From Actinomyces sp. zg-332 (lineage in GTDB: Bacteria; Actinomycetota; Actinomycetes; Actinomycetales; Actinomycetaceae), in assembly GCF_011751945.2 (NCBI RefSeq), contig NZ_CP064951.1, forward strand, positions 372,001-436,000: a stretch of DNA of 64,000 nt. Reading direction: 5' to 3'. Shown in pieces: positions 34,183-42,998 of the stretch. The notes under the pieces are model-generated. The model did not search any database and was not told where the DNA came from. It saw only the letters and a list, made by a program, of their open reading frames with translations. Made by a program: the position numbers and the translations under genes. The stretch's first letter is position 1. Each line of letters opens with the position of its first letter.

Positions 34183-35208
34183 ATGACCAGCACCTTCAAT
34201 GCTGATTCAATAGATTTGGCTGATAACCAGATTAATCAAATACATAAACCAGTATTGTTAAACGAATGCTTGGATTTTTTGGCTCCTGCTTTTGAAAACA
34301 CAGATGTTGCTTATATGATTGATGCCACCTTAGGTATGGGTGGACACACTTTAGCTGCTTTGGAAAGATTTCCTAATCTTCACGTAATAGGTATTGATAG
34401 AGACGAACAAGCAATACAGATAGCTACTAAACGTACTGAAAAATATGCTGATAGGTTCACGGCTGTACATACAACTTACGATAATGTCGACCATGTTGTA
34501 AGGCAGTACTGTCCAGCAGGTAAAGTCAATGCTATTTTAATGGACTTAGGTGTTTCTTCGTTGCAGCTAGATCAAGATGATAGAGGTTTTTCATACGCTC
34601 GTGATGTTGAGCTAGATATGAGAATGGATAAAACTTCGGATCTTGATGCTAAAAAAATTATTCAAACTTATAGTGCTGAAGAGCTAGCTAAAATTCTTTA
34701 TATATATGGCGAGGAAAAATTTTCCAGAAGAATCGCTAATGAGATAGTGGAAGAACGGGGAAAAAAGCCAATATTGACTAGTTCTCATCTAAACGAAGTA
34801 ATACGAAAAGCTTTACCAGCTGTTGCTAAACGCAGTGGTAAGAACCCTTGTAAAAAGACTTTCCAAGCTTTGCGAATTGAAGTAAATCGTGAACTTGAAA
34901 TTTTGAAAAAAGCTTTACCTAATGCTTTGTCGTCCTTGGCTGTGGACGGAATTATTGCTATAGAATCGTACCACTCCTTAGAAGATCGAATGGTTAAAAC
35001 TATTTTTAATCAAGGTAGCACAAGTACTGCTCCTATAGATATACCAGTGATTCCTGAGGATGATAAACCATATTTGAAACTTCTAACTCGTAAAGCAATA
35101 AAAGCAAACGAAGAAGAAGTTGAATCAAACTCACGCTCTCAGTCAGTTCGATTGAGAGTAGCTAAAAAAATACGCCCCAAAGATAATGTTGTATGGAGAC
35201 TAAAATGA
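34183..35208 (+). CDS. rsmH: 16S rRNA (cytosine(1402)-N4)-methyltransferase
   Basis: A 341-residue SAM-dependent methyltransferase (MraW). It has HKPVLLNECLDFL, the SAM loop MIDATLGMGGHTLAAL, DRDEQAI, ILMDLGVSSLQLDQDDRGFSY and the C-terminal FQALRIEVNRELE, all diagnostic. It modifies the decoding site of the small ribosomal subunit. AAAGGAGGAG lies directly before the ATG. Its stop overlaps the start of the ftsL-like gene by 4 bases. Confidence 0.97.
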   Translation: MTSTFNADSIDLADNQINQIHKPVLLNECLDFLAPAFENTDVAYMIDATLGMGGHTLAALERFPNLHVIGIDRDEQAIQIATKRTEKYADRFTAVHTTYDNVDHVVRQYCPAGKVNAILMDLGVSSLQLDQDDRGFSYARDVELDMRMDKTSDLDAKKIIQTYSAEELAKILYIYGEEKFSRRIANEIVEERGKKPILTSSHLNEVIRKALPAVAKRSGKNPCKKTFQALRIEVNRELEILKKALPNALSSLAVDGIIAIESYHSLEDRMVKTIFNQGSTSTAPIDIPVIPEDDKPYLKLLTRKAIKANEEEVESNSRSQSVRLRVAKKIRPKDNVVWRLK

Positions 35209-35594
35209 GTCACAACTTAGCATCAATAAAGTATTCAAAGTTTGACAGACCGTCAAATTCTACAAAGCTGAAGAAAGTTGATCTTAAGGTTCGTAAAACT
35301 GCTAAGAAACCAACATTATCTGTTGCTTTTAAAATGTCTGCGTGTTTACTAATACTTGTTGTACTACTACAAATAACGATGTATGCGTATATGGCTCAAA
35401 GGTCTTACACTATGCACCAAAGACAAATTGAGCTAGTAAAAATGCGTGAGGAAACACAGTTATTGCAGTCTAAAATTGATGAGTTGAACTCACCTAAGAA
35501 CATCAACGATGCTGCTAGAGGTCAATCAATGGTTCCTTCAGAGCAGATCGGGTACATAAATTTGAAAGACGCTACAATTACTGGCACAAATTAG
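35205..35594 (+). CDS. ftsL: FtsL-like bitopic cell-division protein
   Basis: A 129-residue protein in the FtsL position. The basic cytoplasmic N-terminus has about 45 residues, one transmembrane segment follows (about 48-68, FKMSACLLILVVLLQITMYAY), and then a short extracellular coiled coil (RQIELVKMREETQLLQSKI) ending near residue 129. FtsL forms a complex with FtsB/FtsQ that activates septal synthesis. Sequence identity within this family is low, so the call rests on topology and location. I begin at ATG 35205 (ATGA overlap with rsmH, GGAG 7 bases upstream) rather than at 35193. Confidence 0.82.
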   Translation: MSHNLASIKYSKFDRPSNSTKLKKVDLKVRKTAKKPTLSVAFKMSACLLILVVLLQITMYAYMAQRSYTMHQRQIELVKMREETQLLQSKIDELNSPKNINDAARGQSMVPSEQIGYINLKDATITGTN

Positions 35595-35598
35595 GATC

Positions 35599-37395
35599 AT
35601 GGACCATTTTAACGACTTTGTTTTTAAGAGTAGAGCTAAAAGTGTATTCATAGTATTTTTAGTTCTGTTTATGGTATGTGCTTTAAGATTAGTACAAGTA
35701 CAAGTAATACAAAGTGATAGTTATTCTGAACAAGCTTTAAAGTTCCGTACGGATATTTATAATATTCAAGCTAAACGTGGAAGTATTGTAGATTACAATG
35801 GCAGAATTTTAGCTAATTCAGTAGAACGATACAATATTGGCGTAAACCAAAAGGTTATTGCTGAATATAAACATTACGAGAAGATTAAAAATCCGGTAAC
35901 GGGGGCAGAAGAGCTAAAACTTGTAGGCAAAGGTCCTGAAGAGGCAGCAAAACAGCTGAGCAAAATATTAGAGGTTGATGAGGCACAGCTGGGTGGCAAA
36001 ATGATAGGGGACTCAAGTTTTACTTACCTCGTGAAAGATGTTTCTCCTCAGACTTGGCGTAAAATAAAAGCCTTGGGAATATATGGTATCGAACCTGAAA
36101 AAGTTTCTAAACGAGAATATCCTAACAAAAATACTGCTGGTAATATTATTGGTTTTGTTGGTTCAGAAAATAAAGGTTTAGCTGGACTAGAACTTACACA
36201 AAACAAGCTCCTTACAGGTAAAGCAGGAAAGGGCATGGTAGAAATTGGTCCTACTGGCGAAGTTATTCCTGATGGGCTTGAAAAAGTTGTTGAAGATGTA
36301 CCTGGCAAAAATATAAGGACAACTGTTCGAATAGATTTACAGCATCAAGCTGAGGAAGCTATAAATGAGGCTGTTAAAAGTACTGGAGCTGAGTGGGGAA
36401 GCGCCATTGTAATGGAAGTAGGTACAGGATCTGTGTTAGCAATGGCTGATTCAAATGCTGTTGATCCCGAGCACCCTGGTCGTACTCCAGCAAAAGATCG
36501 TGGCTCTAGAATTGTTCAAGATGCTTATGAACCAGGGTCCACTATGAAACTTGTTACTGCTTCAGGTGTTATAGAGGAAAAGAAAGCTACTCCTTTAAAT
36601 ACCGTTTCTGTTCCAGATAACTTTACTGTACGTAATGGTCAAAAGTTTAAAGACGCTTTTCCTCATCCTTCTTGGACTTTAACTTTGGCAGGTGTTATTG
36701 CTTACTCATCTAACGTGGGTACTATCCAATTTGGTGATTATTTACAAGATGAATATCGTTATAAGCTACTACGTCAATTTGGTTTTGGATCAGCAACGGG
36801 TATTGAGTTACCTGGTGAAACTAGCGGTATATTAACGCCTAGCAATAAGTGGGACGGTCGTCAGCGTTATACCACGATGTTTGGTCAAGGTTTAGCTACA
36901 ACTACGCTACAAGTTGCTTCTATGGTAGAGACTATAGCAAATAACGGTGTTCGTTCGCCTGTACATTTAATTGACGGCTATGAACGCCACGATGGAAAAT
37001 ATGAAAAAGCTAAGTTAAAAGAACCAGTTAAGGTTTTATCCAAGGATACTGCTGAACAGATGCGCAAAGTTATGGCTACTGTTTTTGATGGTAAACACAA
37101 TGGTTTAGAAAAAGCTAAAGTCTCAGGTTACCGTTTGGGTGGTAAAACAGGTACTGCTGAAATTTATAACTCTGCTGGACAAAATACGGGTTATATTTCT
37201 TCATTGGTAGCTGCTGTGCCTATTGAAAATCCTAAGGTAATAGTTAGCGTTGTTCTTTATAAGCCAAATAGTACTTGGTCAGGAAATACTACTGCACCTC
37301 CTTTTACAAAGATTGTTAAGGCTGCTGTTAGGGAGATGAAGATACCTCCATCAACAACTCCTCCAGATGTATATCCTTTGAGGCCAGGTGAGTAA
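35599..37395 (+). CDS. ftsI: Penicillin-binding protein, septal transpeptidase (FtsI/PBP3)
   Basis: A 598-residue class B PBP. A transmembrane anchor (about 15-33) is followed by a dimerisation/pedestal domain (about 50-230, with AKRGSIVDYNGRILA). In the transpeptidase domain the Ser nucleophile is S314 in EPGSTMK, the SxN motif is S370-S371-N372 and the KTG motif is at 516-518. All three catalytic boxes are intact. It cross-links septal peptidoglycan as the partner of FtsW, encoded seven genes away in the same cluster. The C-terminal end is Pro-rich and PASTA domains are absent. The gene starts 4 bases after ftsL. Confidence 0.95.
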   Translation: MDHFNDFVFKSRAKSVFIVFLVLFMVCALRLVQVQVIQSDSYSEQALKFRTDIYNIQAKRGSIVDYNGRILANSVERYNIGVNQKVIAEYKHYEKIKNPVTGAEELKLVGKGPEEAAKQLSKILEVDEAQLGGKMIGDSSFTYLVKDVSPQTWRKIKALGIYGIEPEKVSKREYPNKNTAGNIIGFVGSENKGLAGLELTQNKLLTGKAGKGMVEIGPTGEVIPDGLEKVVEDVPGKNIRTTVRIDLQHQAEEAINEAVKSTGAEWGSAIVMEVGTGSVLAMADSNAVDPEHPGRTPAKDRGSRIVQDAYEPGSTMKLVTASGVIEEKKATPLNTVSVPDNFTVRNGQKFKDAFPHPSWTLTLAGVIAYSSNVGTIQFGDYLQDEYRYKLLRQFGFGSATGIELPGETSGILTPSNKWDGRQRYTTMFGQGLATTTLQVASMVETIANNGVRSPVHLIDGYERHDGKYEKAKLKEPVKVLSKDTAEQMRKVMATVFDGKHNGLEKAKVSGYRLGGKTGTAEIYNSAGQNTGYISSLVAAVPIENPKVIVSVVLYKPNSTWSGNTTAPPFTKIVKAAVREMKIPPSTTPPDVYPLRPGE

Positions 37396-37400
37396 TACTG

Positions 37401-39023
37401 ATGAGCATGAAGTTAGGGAAAATTGTAGAACAGTTTGAGATTTTGCCTTTCTATATTCCTGAAAAATGGGAAGACTATGAAATTGATGGCATTATTGATG
37501 ACAACCGATTAATGCGTCAAAACTACATTTTTTTGGCTAGCAAAGGTGAAAAAGTTCATCCTATAGTTTTTGCTGATAAAGCTATTTCAATGGGAATGAA
37601 AGCTATCTTTACTGATAAGTTTGCTTTGGAAGAGTACTTAAATAACCGTACTTTTGTGCCAGTATTAACCCTGTTAAAAAATAACAATATACCTATTTTT
37701 ATAGTTGATAACTTATATGAAAAGCAAGCTAGTATTGCGAAGTTTATTTTTGATAACCCTAGCTCAGGTTTTAAAAAATTTGCTGTAACAGGTACTAATG
37801 GGAAAACTACAACTAGCTATATTTATACATATCTTTTGAAATTACTAGGGTATAAGACTGGGCTAATTGGAACTATTGAAATAGATGACGGTGAAAAAAC
37901 TGTTCCTTCAACTCTTACCACTCCTCAAGGAGCAAGGCTGCAGCAACTATTTTCAGATATGAAAAACAACAATGTTGACTACTTATCCATGGAAGTTTCA
38001 TCTCACGCTATTACTTTAGGTCGTGTTGATGGGGTTAAATATGATGTAGGTGCTTTTACTAACCTTACTCAAGATCACCTTGATTTTCACTCAACAATGG
38101 ATGAGTATTTTGCTACAAAGGAAAAATTATTCACCGAAGAACATTGTTCTAAAGCTGTAATTTGTATAGATGATGAATATGGTCTGAAATTATATACTAA
38201 TCAAAAACGTGACGGGGTTTATAGTTTTTCTACTTGCTCAGACAAAGATATAAAAGCAGATTTTTACATAGATAATATTTCTTATAAGAAGTCAGATTTG
38301 GGCTTGGCATACACACTATTTGACTTATACTTACCAGCATTTTTGACTGAAAACTTGGGTGAGAAAATAACTATTACAACTGATATGCAAGGCGATTTTA
38401 ATGTCTCAAACATAGGTCTTGCCGTATCTAGTGTCTTTGTAAGTGATGTTGATGTCAAAGCCTTTGCTCAGTTACTGAAAACTATAGTTATAAGCCCTGC
38501 AGTTCCAGGACGTATGGAAAAAATTTCAGATAATCCTCTAGTTATCGTTGATTTTGCTCATAATCCTGGCAGTATGCAGACACTTTTTGAAAGTTTTGCC
38601 GCTAGGTTTTTGCTACCTGAAGCTGAAAAAGACATACTAGGAGAAAAGGCTTCTAAACTAATTTGTGTCTTTGGTGCCGATGGTAAACGTGATATTGGTA
38701 AGCGTCCAATAATGGCTGAACTATCAGTTAAATACTGTGATAAAACAATTTTAACTAATGGTGAGTTATATGGAGAAGATCAGCATAATATTTTGAAAGA
38801 TACCTTGCAGACTTTATCTAAGGAAATAGTTGACTCTAAAATTATTGTTGAATTAGATAGAGAAAAAGCCATATTCCGAGCGATTAGGGAAGCTAAAGAT
38901 AACGACATTGTGCTAATTTTAGGACGAGGTCATGAGATAGAATTTGAGCTACCTGATGGAAGCGTAATAGATTTAGATGATAGGCAAGTTGCAAGAAATG
39001 CTTTGGAGGAAAGAAATGTTTAG
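37401..39023 (+). CDS. murE: UDP-MurNAc-tripeptide synthetase MurE, unusual diamino-acid site
   Basis: A 540-residue Mur ligase that adds the third residue to the stem peptide. The ATP loop GTNGKTTT is at 131-138. Conserved SMEVSSHAI, NLTQDHLDFH and VDFAHNPGSM are present, together with FGADGKRDIGKRP. The C-terminal site that reads DNPR in diaminopimelate enzymes reads TNGELYGED here (about 452-460), which argues against meso-DAP and points to Lys, Orn or another diamino acid. The N-terminal UDP-binding domain is divergent. The gene follows ftsI after 5 bases and overlaps murF by 8. Confidence 0.93.
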   Translation: MSMKLGKIVEQFEILPFYIPEKWEDYEIDGIIDDNRLMRQNYIFLASKGEKVHPIVFADKAISMGMKAIFTDKFALEEYLNNRTFVPVLTLLKNNNIPIFIVDNLYEKQASIAKFIFDNPSSGFKKFAVTGTNGKTTTSYIYTYLLKLLGYKTGLIGTIEIDDGEKTVPSTLTTPQGARLQQLFSDMKNNNVDYLSMEVSSHAITLGRVDGVKYDVGAFTNLTQDHLDFHSTMDEYFATKEKLFTEEHCSKAVICIDDEYGLKLYTNQKRDGVYSFSTCSDKDIKADFYIDNISYKKSDLGLAYTLFDLYLPAFLTENLGEKITITTDMQGDFNVSNIGLAVSSVFVSDVDVKAFAQLLKTIVISPAVPGRMEKISDNPLVIVDFAHNPGSMQTLFESFAARFLLPEAEKDILGEKASKLICVFGADGKRDIGKRPIMAELSVKYCDKTILTNGELYGEDQHNILKDTLQTLSKEIVDSKIIVELDREKAIFRAIREAKDNDIVLILGRGHEIEFELPDGSVIDLDDRQVARNALEERNV

Positions 39024-40464
39024 TTTGGAAAAAATAACTGAGATAGTGCAAGGGCAGTTATTTCCTAAGAAAGTATCTTGTAGCTGCACAAATACAAGTA
39101 CAGACTCATCTAGTACTATTACAGACAAAGCTTATCCTCTGAATGTTTGCATAGATTCACGAAAAGCTGATAATAACAGTATTTTTATCGCAATTATTGG
39201 TGAAAATAACGATGGTCATAAATATGTGAGTGATGTAATTTCTAAGAATGTAGAGCTTATAATCGTATCTGATGAAAATGTAATTACAGGTGAGTCTAAC
39301 TTTATATTAGTTGAAGATACTGTTTTAGCTCTAGGTAAAATCGCTAAAGCACATTTGCAAACTTTGAATGTCAAAACTATTGGTATTACAGGTTCCTCAG
39401 GTAAAACTACTACCAAGGACATTTTGGCTCAGCTCCTTTCTAAAGCTTATGGTAAAGAATGTGTCGTTTATCCTGAGAAATCTTTTAATAATGAAATCGG
39501 TATGCCACTTACAGTTTTGAAAGCAAACTCTGACACTAAAATTTTATTGCTTGAAATGGGAGCCTCAGGACTTGGACATTTGCAGTATTTGACTGAAATC
39601 GCACCTTTAGATTACGCGATTGTTCTATTTGTTGGAACAGCACATCTTGGTGGTTTTGGAAGTTTTGAGTCAATTGTTAAAGCTAAAACAGAACTTGTTC
39701 AAGGGCTAAAACCTAATGGTGTTGCTATTTTGAATTTAGATGATAGTAGTGTTGCAAATATGCAAACTGAGGTTAAAGGGCGTAGCATTTTCTATTCAGC
39801 TCAAGGAGAGTTTTGCGATATATGGGCTGAAAACATAGTATTAGATGACGATCAACATCCAAGTTTTGAGCTTTGCTCACCAGCCACTCGTTCAACTGTA
39901 AATTTGCCTCTTATTGGTAAGCACAATGTTGTAAATGCTTTAGCTGCTTGTGCTTTAATGAGTGACTTGGGACATGAGTTAGCCGATATAGCTGAAAATA
40001 TAAGTGAAATTACTTTGCTAAGCGAACATAGATTGAGTGTTCAGCGTATTTCAAGTGGAGCTTTAGTTATAGATGATGCTTATAATGCTAACCCTGATTC
40101 AATGAAAGCAGGTATTACTTGTCTGGTAAACATAGCTAATGCTTATAAGAAACAAGGTGAATATAGAGCAATAGCTGTTTTAGGTCAGATGCTTGAACTT
40201 GGTGATGAATCAGATGAAATCCATGCAGATATTGCTAGATACATTAATAATTTACAGGTCGATGTTGTTATTACAGTTGGCGAATTTGCGAAATCTTTGG
40301 CAGATAACATTCTAATATCAAAAGTTCATCAATGTAGTGATATATTAGATGTCGAAAAACTTTTGGGCGAGTACTTACAACCTAATGACATAGTTTTGTT
40401 TAAAGGGTCGAATGGATCTAGGGTTTGGGAACTGGCTGATAAAGCAGTAAAAGGAGAAATCTAA
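39016..40464 (+). CDS. murF: UDP-MurNAc-tripeptide:D-Ala-D-Ala ligase
   Basis: A 482-residue Mur ligase completing the pentapeptide with D-Ala-D-Ala. The ATP motif GITGSSGKTTTK is at 123-134. Further markers are KSFNNEIGMPLTVL, EMGASGLGHL, the carbamoyl-Lys region and IDDAYNANPDSMKAG. A Ser/Thr-rich insertion lies near residues 20-40 (SCSCTNTSTDSSSTI), unlike most MurF proteins. The ATG at 39016 is preceded by GGAGGAAAG, and it overlaps the murE stop. The upstream in-frame ATG at 38977 lies deep inside murE and was not used. mraY starts on the last base of its stop codon. Confidence 0.95.
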   Translation: MFSLEKITEIVQGQLFPKKVSCSCTNTSTDSSSTITDKAYPLNVCIDSRKADNNSIFIAIIGENNDGHKYVSDVISKNVELIIVSDENVITGESNFILVEDTVLALGKIAKAHLQTLNVKTIGITGSSGKTTTKDILAQLLSKAYGKECVVYPEKSFNNEIGMPLTVLKANSDTKILLLEMGASGLGHLQYLTEIAPLDYAIVLFVGTAHLGGFGSFESIVKAKTELVQGLKPNGVAILNLDDSSVANMQTEVKGRSIFYSAQGEFCDIWAENIVLDDDQHPSFELCSPATRSTVNLPLIGKHNVVNALAACALMSDLGHELADIAENISEITLLSEHRLSVQRISSGALVIDDAYNANPDSMKAGITCLVNIANAYKKQGEYRAIAVLGQMLELGDESDEIHADIARYINNLQVDVVITVGEFAKSLADNILISKVHQCSDILDVEKLLGEYLQPNDIVLFKGSNGSRVWELADKAVKGEI

Positions 40465-41546
40465 TGCTCGCAATACTTGTTGCATTAGCATCGTCATTGT
40501 TGATAACTTTAGTATTTACACCTTTTTTCATTCGCTTTAGTATACGCAAACAAATGGGGCAGTTTATACGAAAAGACGGTCCTACTTCGCATGAAACTAA
40601 ACGTGGCACACCTACTATGGGTGGTGTTGTCATTATCGTTGCTACTATTTGTGGTTGGCTTATTAGTGCTTTACTAGAGATGCGTCTACCTCGTGCTAGT
40701 GCCTGGATAGTTGCTTTCTTATTTGTTGGTTTAGGATTGATTGGTTTCTTAGACGACTATATTAAGATTTCAAAGCAACGATCTTTAGGTTTAAACCCTC
40801 GTGGAAAAATTATAGGACAGTTAGCTGTTGGAGTAATATTTGCTTGTCTGGCTTTAAGTTTTCCTAATACTTTTGGAATAACTCCTGCTAAAACAAGTAT
40901 TTCTTTGTTCTGGGGATACGAGATAGATTTCCTTTTAGCTGGAGTAACAGTAGCTATCGTATGCTTCATCTTGTGGGCTAATTTCTTAATAACAGCTTGG
41001 TCTAATGCTGTAAATTTGACTGATGGGCTTGACGGGCTAGCAACCGGTGTGTCAGCCATAGTCTTTGCGGCTTATACATTTATTACTCTTTGGGAAACTT
41101 ATCAGTCATGTCTATATCCATCTGGTGCTGGTAATTTCTGTTACTATGTTCGAGATCCTAGGGATTTAGCTATTTTCTGTGCTGCTTTGGTAGGTTCTTG
41201 TGTAGGTTTCTTGTGGTGGAATGCTTCACCAGCACAAATTTTTATGGGAGATACTGGTTCTCTTGCTTTAGGTGGAGCTCTTGCTGGTGTATCTATTTTC
41301 TCGCATACAGAAGTTTTAGCTTTGATAATTGGCGGTGTGTTCGTCGCAGAAGTTTTCTCAGTTGTAGTTCAAGTTTCTTCTTTCAAACTTACAGGTAAAC
41401 GTGTATTCAAGATGACTCCTTTACATCATCATTTTGAGTTAAACCAATGGAAAGAAGTAACTATTGTTATACGTTTTTGGATTATAGCTAGTTTATGTGC
41501 TGGACTTGGTGTTGGTTTATTCTATGGACAGTGGTTGTTACGATGA
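40464..41546 (+). CDS. mraY: Phospho-N-acetylmuramoyl-pentapeptide transferase
   Basis: A 360-residue polytopic membrane enzyme with about ten helices, which makes lipid I from UDP-MurNAc-pentapeptide and undecaprenyl phosphate. Landmarks are KRGTPTMGGVVII, FLDDYIKI, the NLTDGLDGLATG loop with the catalytic Asp pair, FMGDTGSLALGG and MTPLHHHFEL. All are intact. The gene overlaps murF by one base and murD by four. Confidence 0.97.
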   Translation: MLAILVALASSLLITLVFTPFFIRFSIRKQMGQFIRKDGPTSHETKRGTPTMGGVVIIVATICGWLISALLEMRLPRASAWIVAFLFVGLGLIGFLDDYIKISKQRSLGLNPRGKIIGQLAVGVIFACLALSFPNTFGITPAKTSISLFWGYEIDFLLAGVTVAIVCFILWANFLITAWSNAVNLTDGLDGLATGVSAIVFAAYTFITLWETYQSCLYPSGAGNFCYYVRDPRDLAIFCAALVGSCVGFLWWNASPAQIFMGDTGSLALGGALAGVSIFSHTEVLALIIGGVFVAEVFSVVVQVSSFKLTGKRVFKMTPLHHHFELNQWKEVTIVIRFWIIASLCAGLGVGLFYGQWLLR

Positions 41547-42994
41547 TTAAAGATTATATTTATGCTGTTATAGGTACAGGTAGTTCAGGTATTGCTGTAT
41601 GTGAAGTTCTTAGCGAACTAGGAGCTAGAGTTTTAGCTTTTGACTCTAATGATAAGAATGCTAATGCTTTGAAAGCGTTAGATAACATTGAGTTTATTCA
41701 CTGCGATAGTAATGAAGATATAGTTACAAAATTATCTGATAGACACTACGATAAAGTAGTTATCTCACCAGGTGTTGCTTCTACTGGAGTGATTTGGCAA
41801 TATCTACATTCATCTGGGAAAGAAGTCTTTTCTGATGTTGAACTTGCTTGGAGATATGGCTTAGAGTTGCAAAGCAATGGACAATTAGCTCCTACTTGGC
41901 TTTGTATAACTGGTACAAATGGTAAAACTACGACTACTGGAATGCTTACGAGCATATTGAAAGCTGCTGGTATTAAAGCTTGTAGTGCTGGCAATATCGG
42001 CACACCTCTTATTAGCGTTATACATGAAAAAAAGTACGAAGTTTTAGCTGTTGAGTTATCTTCATTCAATTTGCATTCGTCTTTAAGTATTTCACCTGTT
42101 GCTGCCTGTTGTTTGAATGTGCATGAAGATCACATTGATTGGCATGGTAGTTTTGAAAATTATGTTGATGATAAGGCTCGTGTTTTTCATAATGCTCAAG
42201 TTGCTTGTATATATAATTGCGAAGATAGCTTGACAATGAAAATGGTTGAAGAAGCTGATGTTATTGATGGGTGTAGAGCTGTTGGCATAACTATGTCTGC
42301 TCCTAGTGTCAGCCAAATTGGTGTAGTTGAAGATTTAATCGTTGACAGAGCTTTTATAACTAACCGTCATACACATGGCCAAGTTTTGGCTAGTTTTGAT
42401 GATTTGAAACACCTATCTCCTAATGCTGAGAAAATACCTGAAACTATATTGCAGGACGCTATGTTTGCCAGCGCTTTGGCTCGTAGCATAAACGTTGATT
42501 CTTCTTTTGTTTCTAAAGGACTTAAGAACTTTGAAATAGATAATCACCGATTTGCTTTTGTAGATACTATTGATGAAATTACTTTTATAGATGATTCAAA
42601 GGCAACTAATCCTCATGCTATGGAAGCTGCTTTAAGCATGCTGGACGATGGGAAAGTTGTGTTGTTATGTGGTGGTGACGCAAAAGGTGCTGATTTAATT
42701 CCAGTATTTACTAATGTTGGTAGTAAAATTAAAGGATTAGTAATACTGGGGGCTGACCATTTCGATGTTTTGAGAGGTATCAGCGAAAGCGGTATCAACA
42801 CTAATGCTGTAATCGTAGAACATAACGATGACATATATGAATATATGCTAGATGCTGTAAAACTCGCTAGAGGATTTGCTAATGCTGGCGACACTATTCT
42901 GCTTTCACCGGGTTGTGCTTCTATAGATCAATTTGATTCTTATAAGCATAGAGGTGAGTTATTTGTTGAAGCTGTAAAATCCCTGAAAGGATGA
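41543..42994 (+). CDS. murD: UDP-MurNAc-L-alanine:D-glutamate ligase
   Basis: A 483-residue Mur ligase adding D-Glu. The N-terminal Rossmann part begins AVIGTGSSGIAV, the ATP loop GTNGKTTT is at 124-131, and NVHEDHIDWHGS, NHRFAFV..IDEITFIDDSKATNP and the C-terminal LLSPGCASIDQFDSYKHRG are typical. The start is the ATG overlapping the mraY stop (ATGA), which removes 16 residues of open frame lying inside mraY. ftsW starts 4 bases beyond the stop. Confidence 0.95.
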   Translation: MIKDYIYAVIGTGSSGIAVCEVLSELGARVLAFDSNDKNANALKALDNIEFIHCDSNEDIVTKLSDRHYDKVVISPGVASTGVIWQYLHSSGKEVFSDVELAWRYGLELQSNGQLAPTWLCITGTNGKTTTTGMLTSILKAAGIKACSAGNIGTPLISVIHEKKYEVLAVELSSFNLHSSLSISPVAACCLNVHEDHIDWHGSFENYVDDKARVFHNAQVACIYNCEDSLTMKMVEEADVIDGCRAVGITMSAPSVSQIGVVEDLIVDRAFITNRHTHGQVLASFDDLKHLSPNAEKIPETILQDAMFASALARSINVDSSFVSKGLKNFEIDNHRFAFVDTIDEITFIDDSKATNPHAMEAALSMLDDGKVVLLCGGDAKGADLIPVFTNVGSKIKGLVILGADHFDVLRGISESGINTNAVIVEHNDDIYEYMLDAVKLARGFANAGDTILLSPGCASIDQFDSYKHRGELFVEAVKSLKG

Positions 42995-42998
42995 TTGT

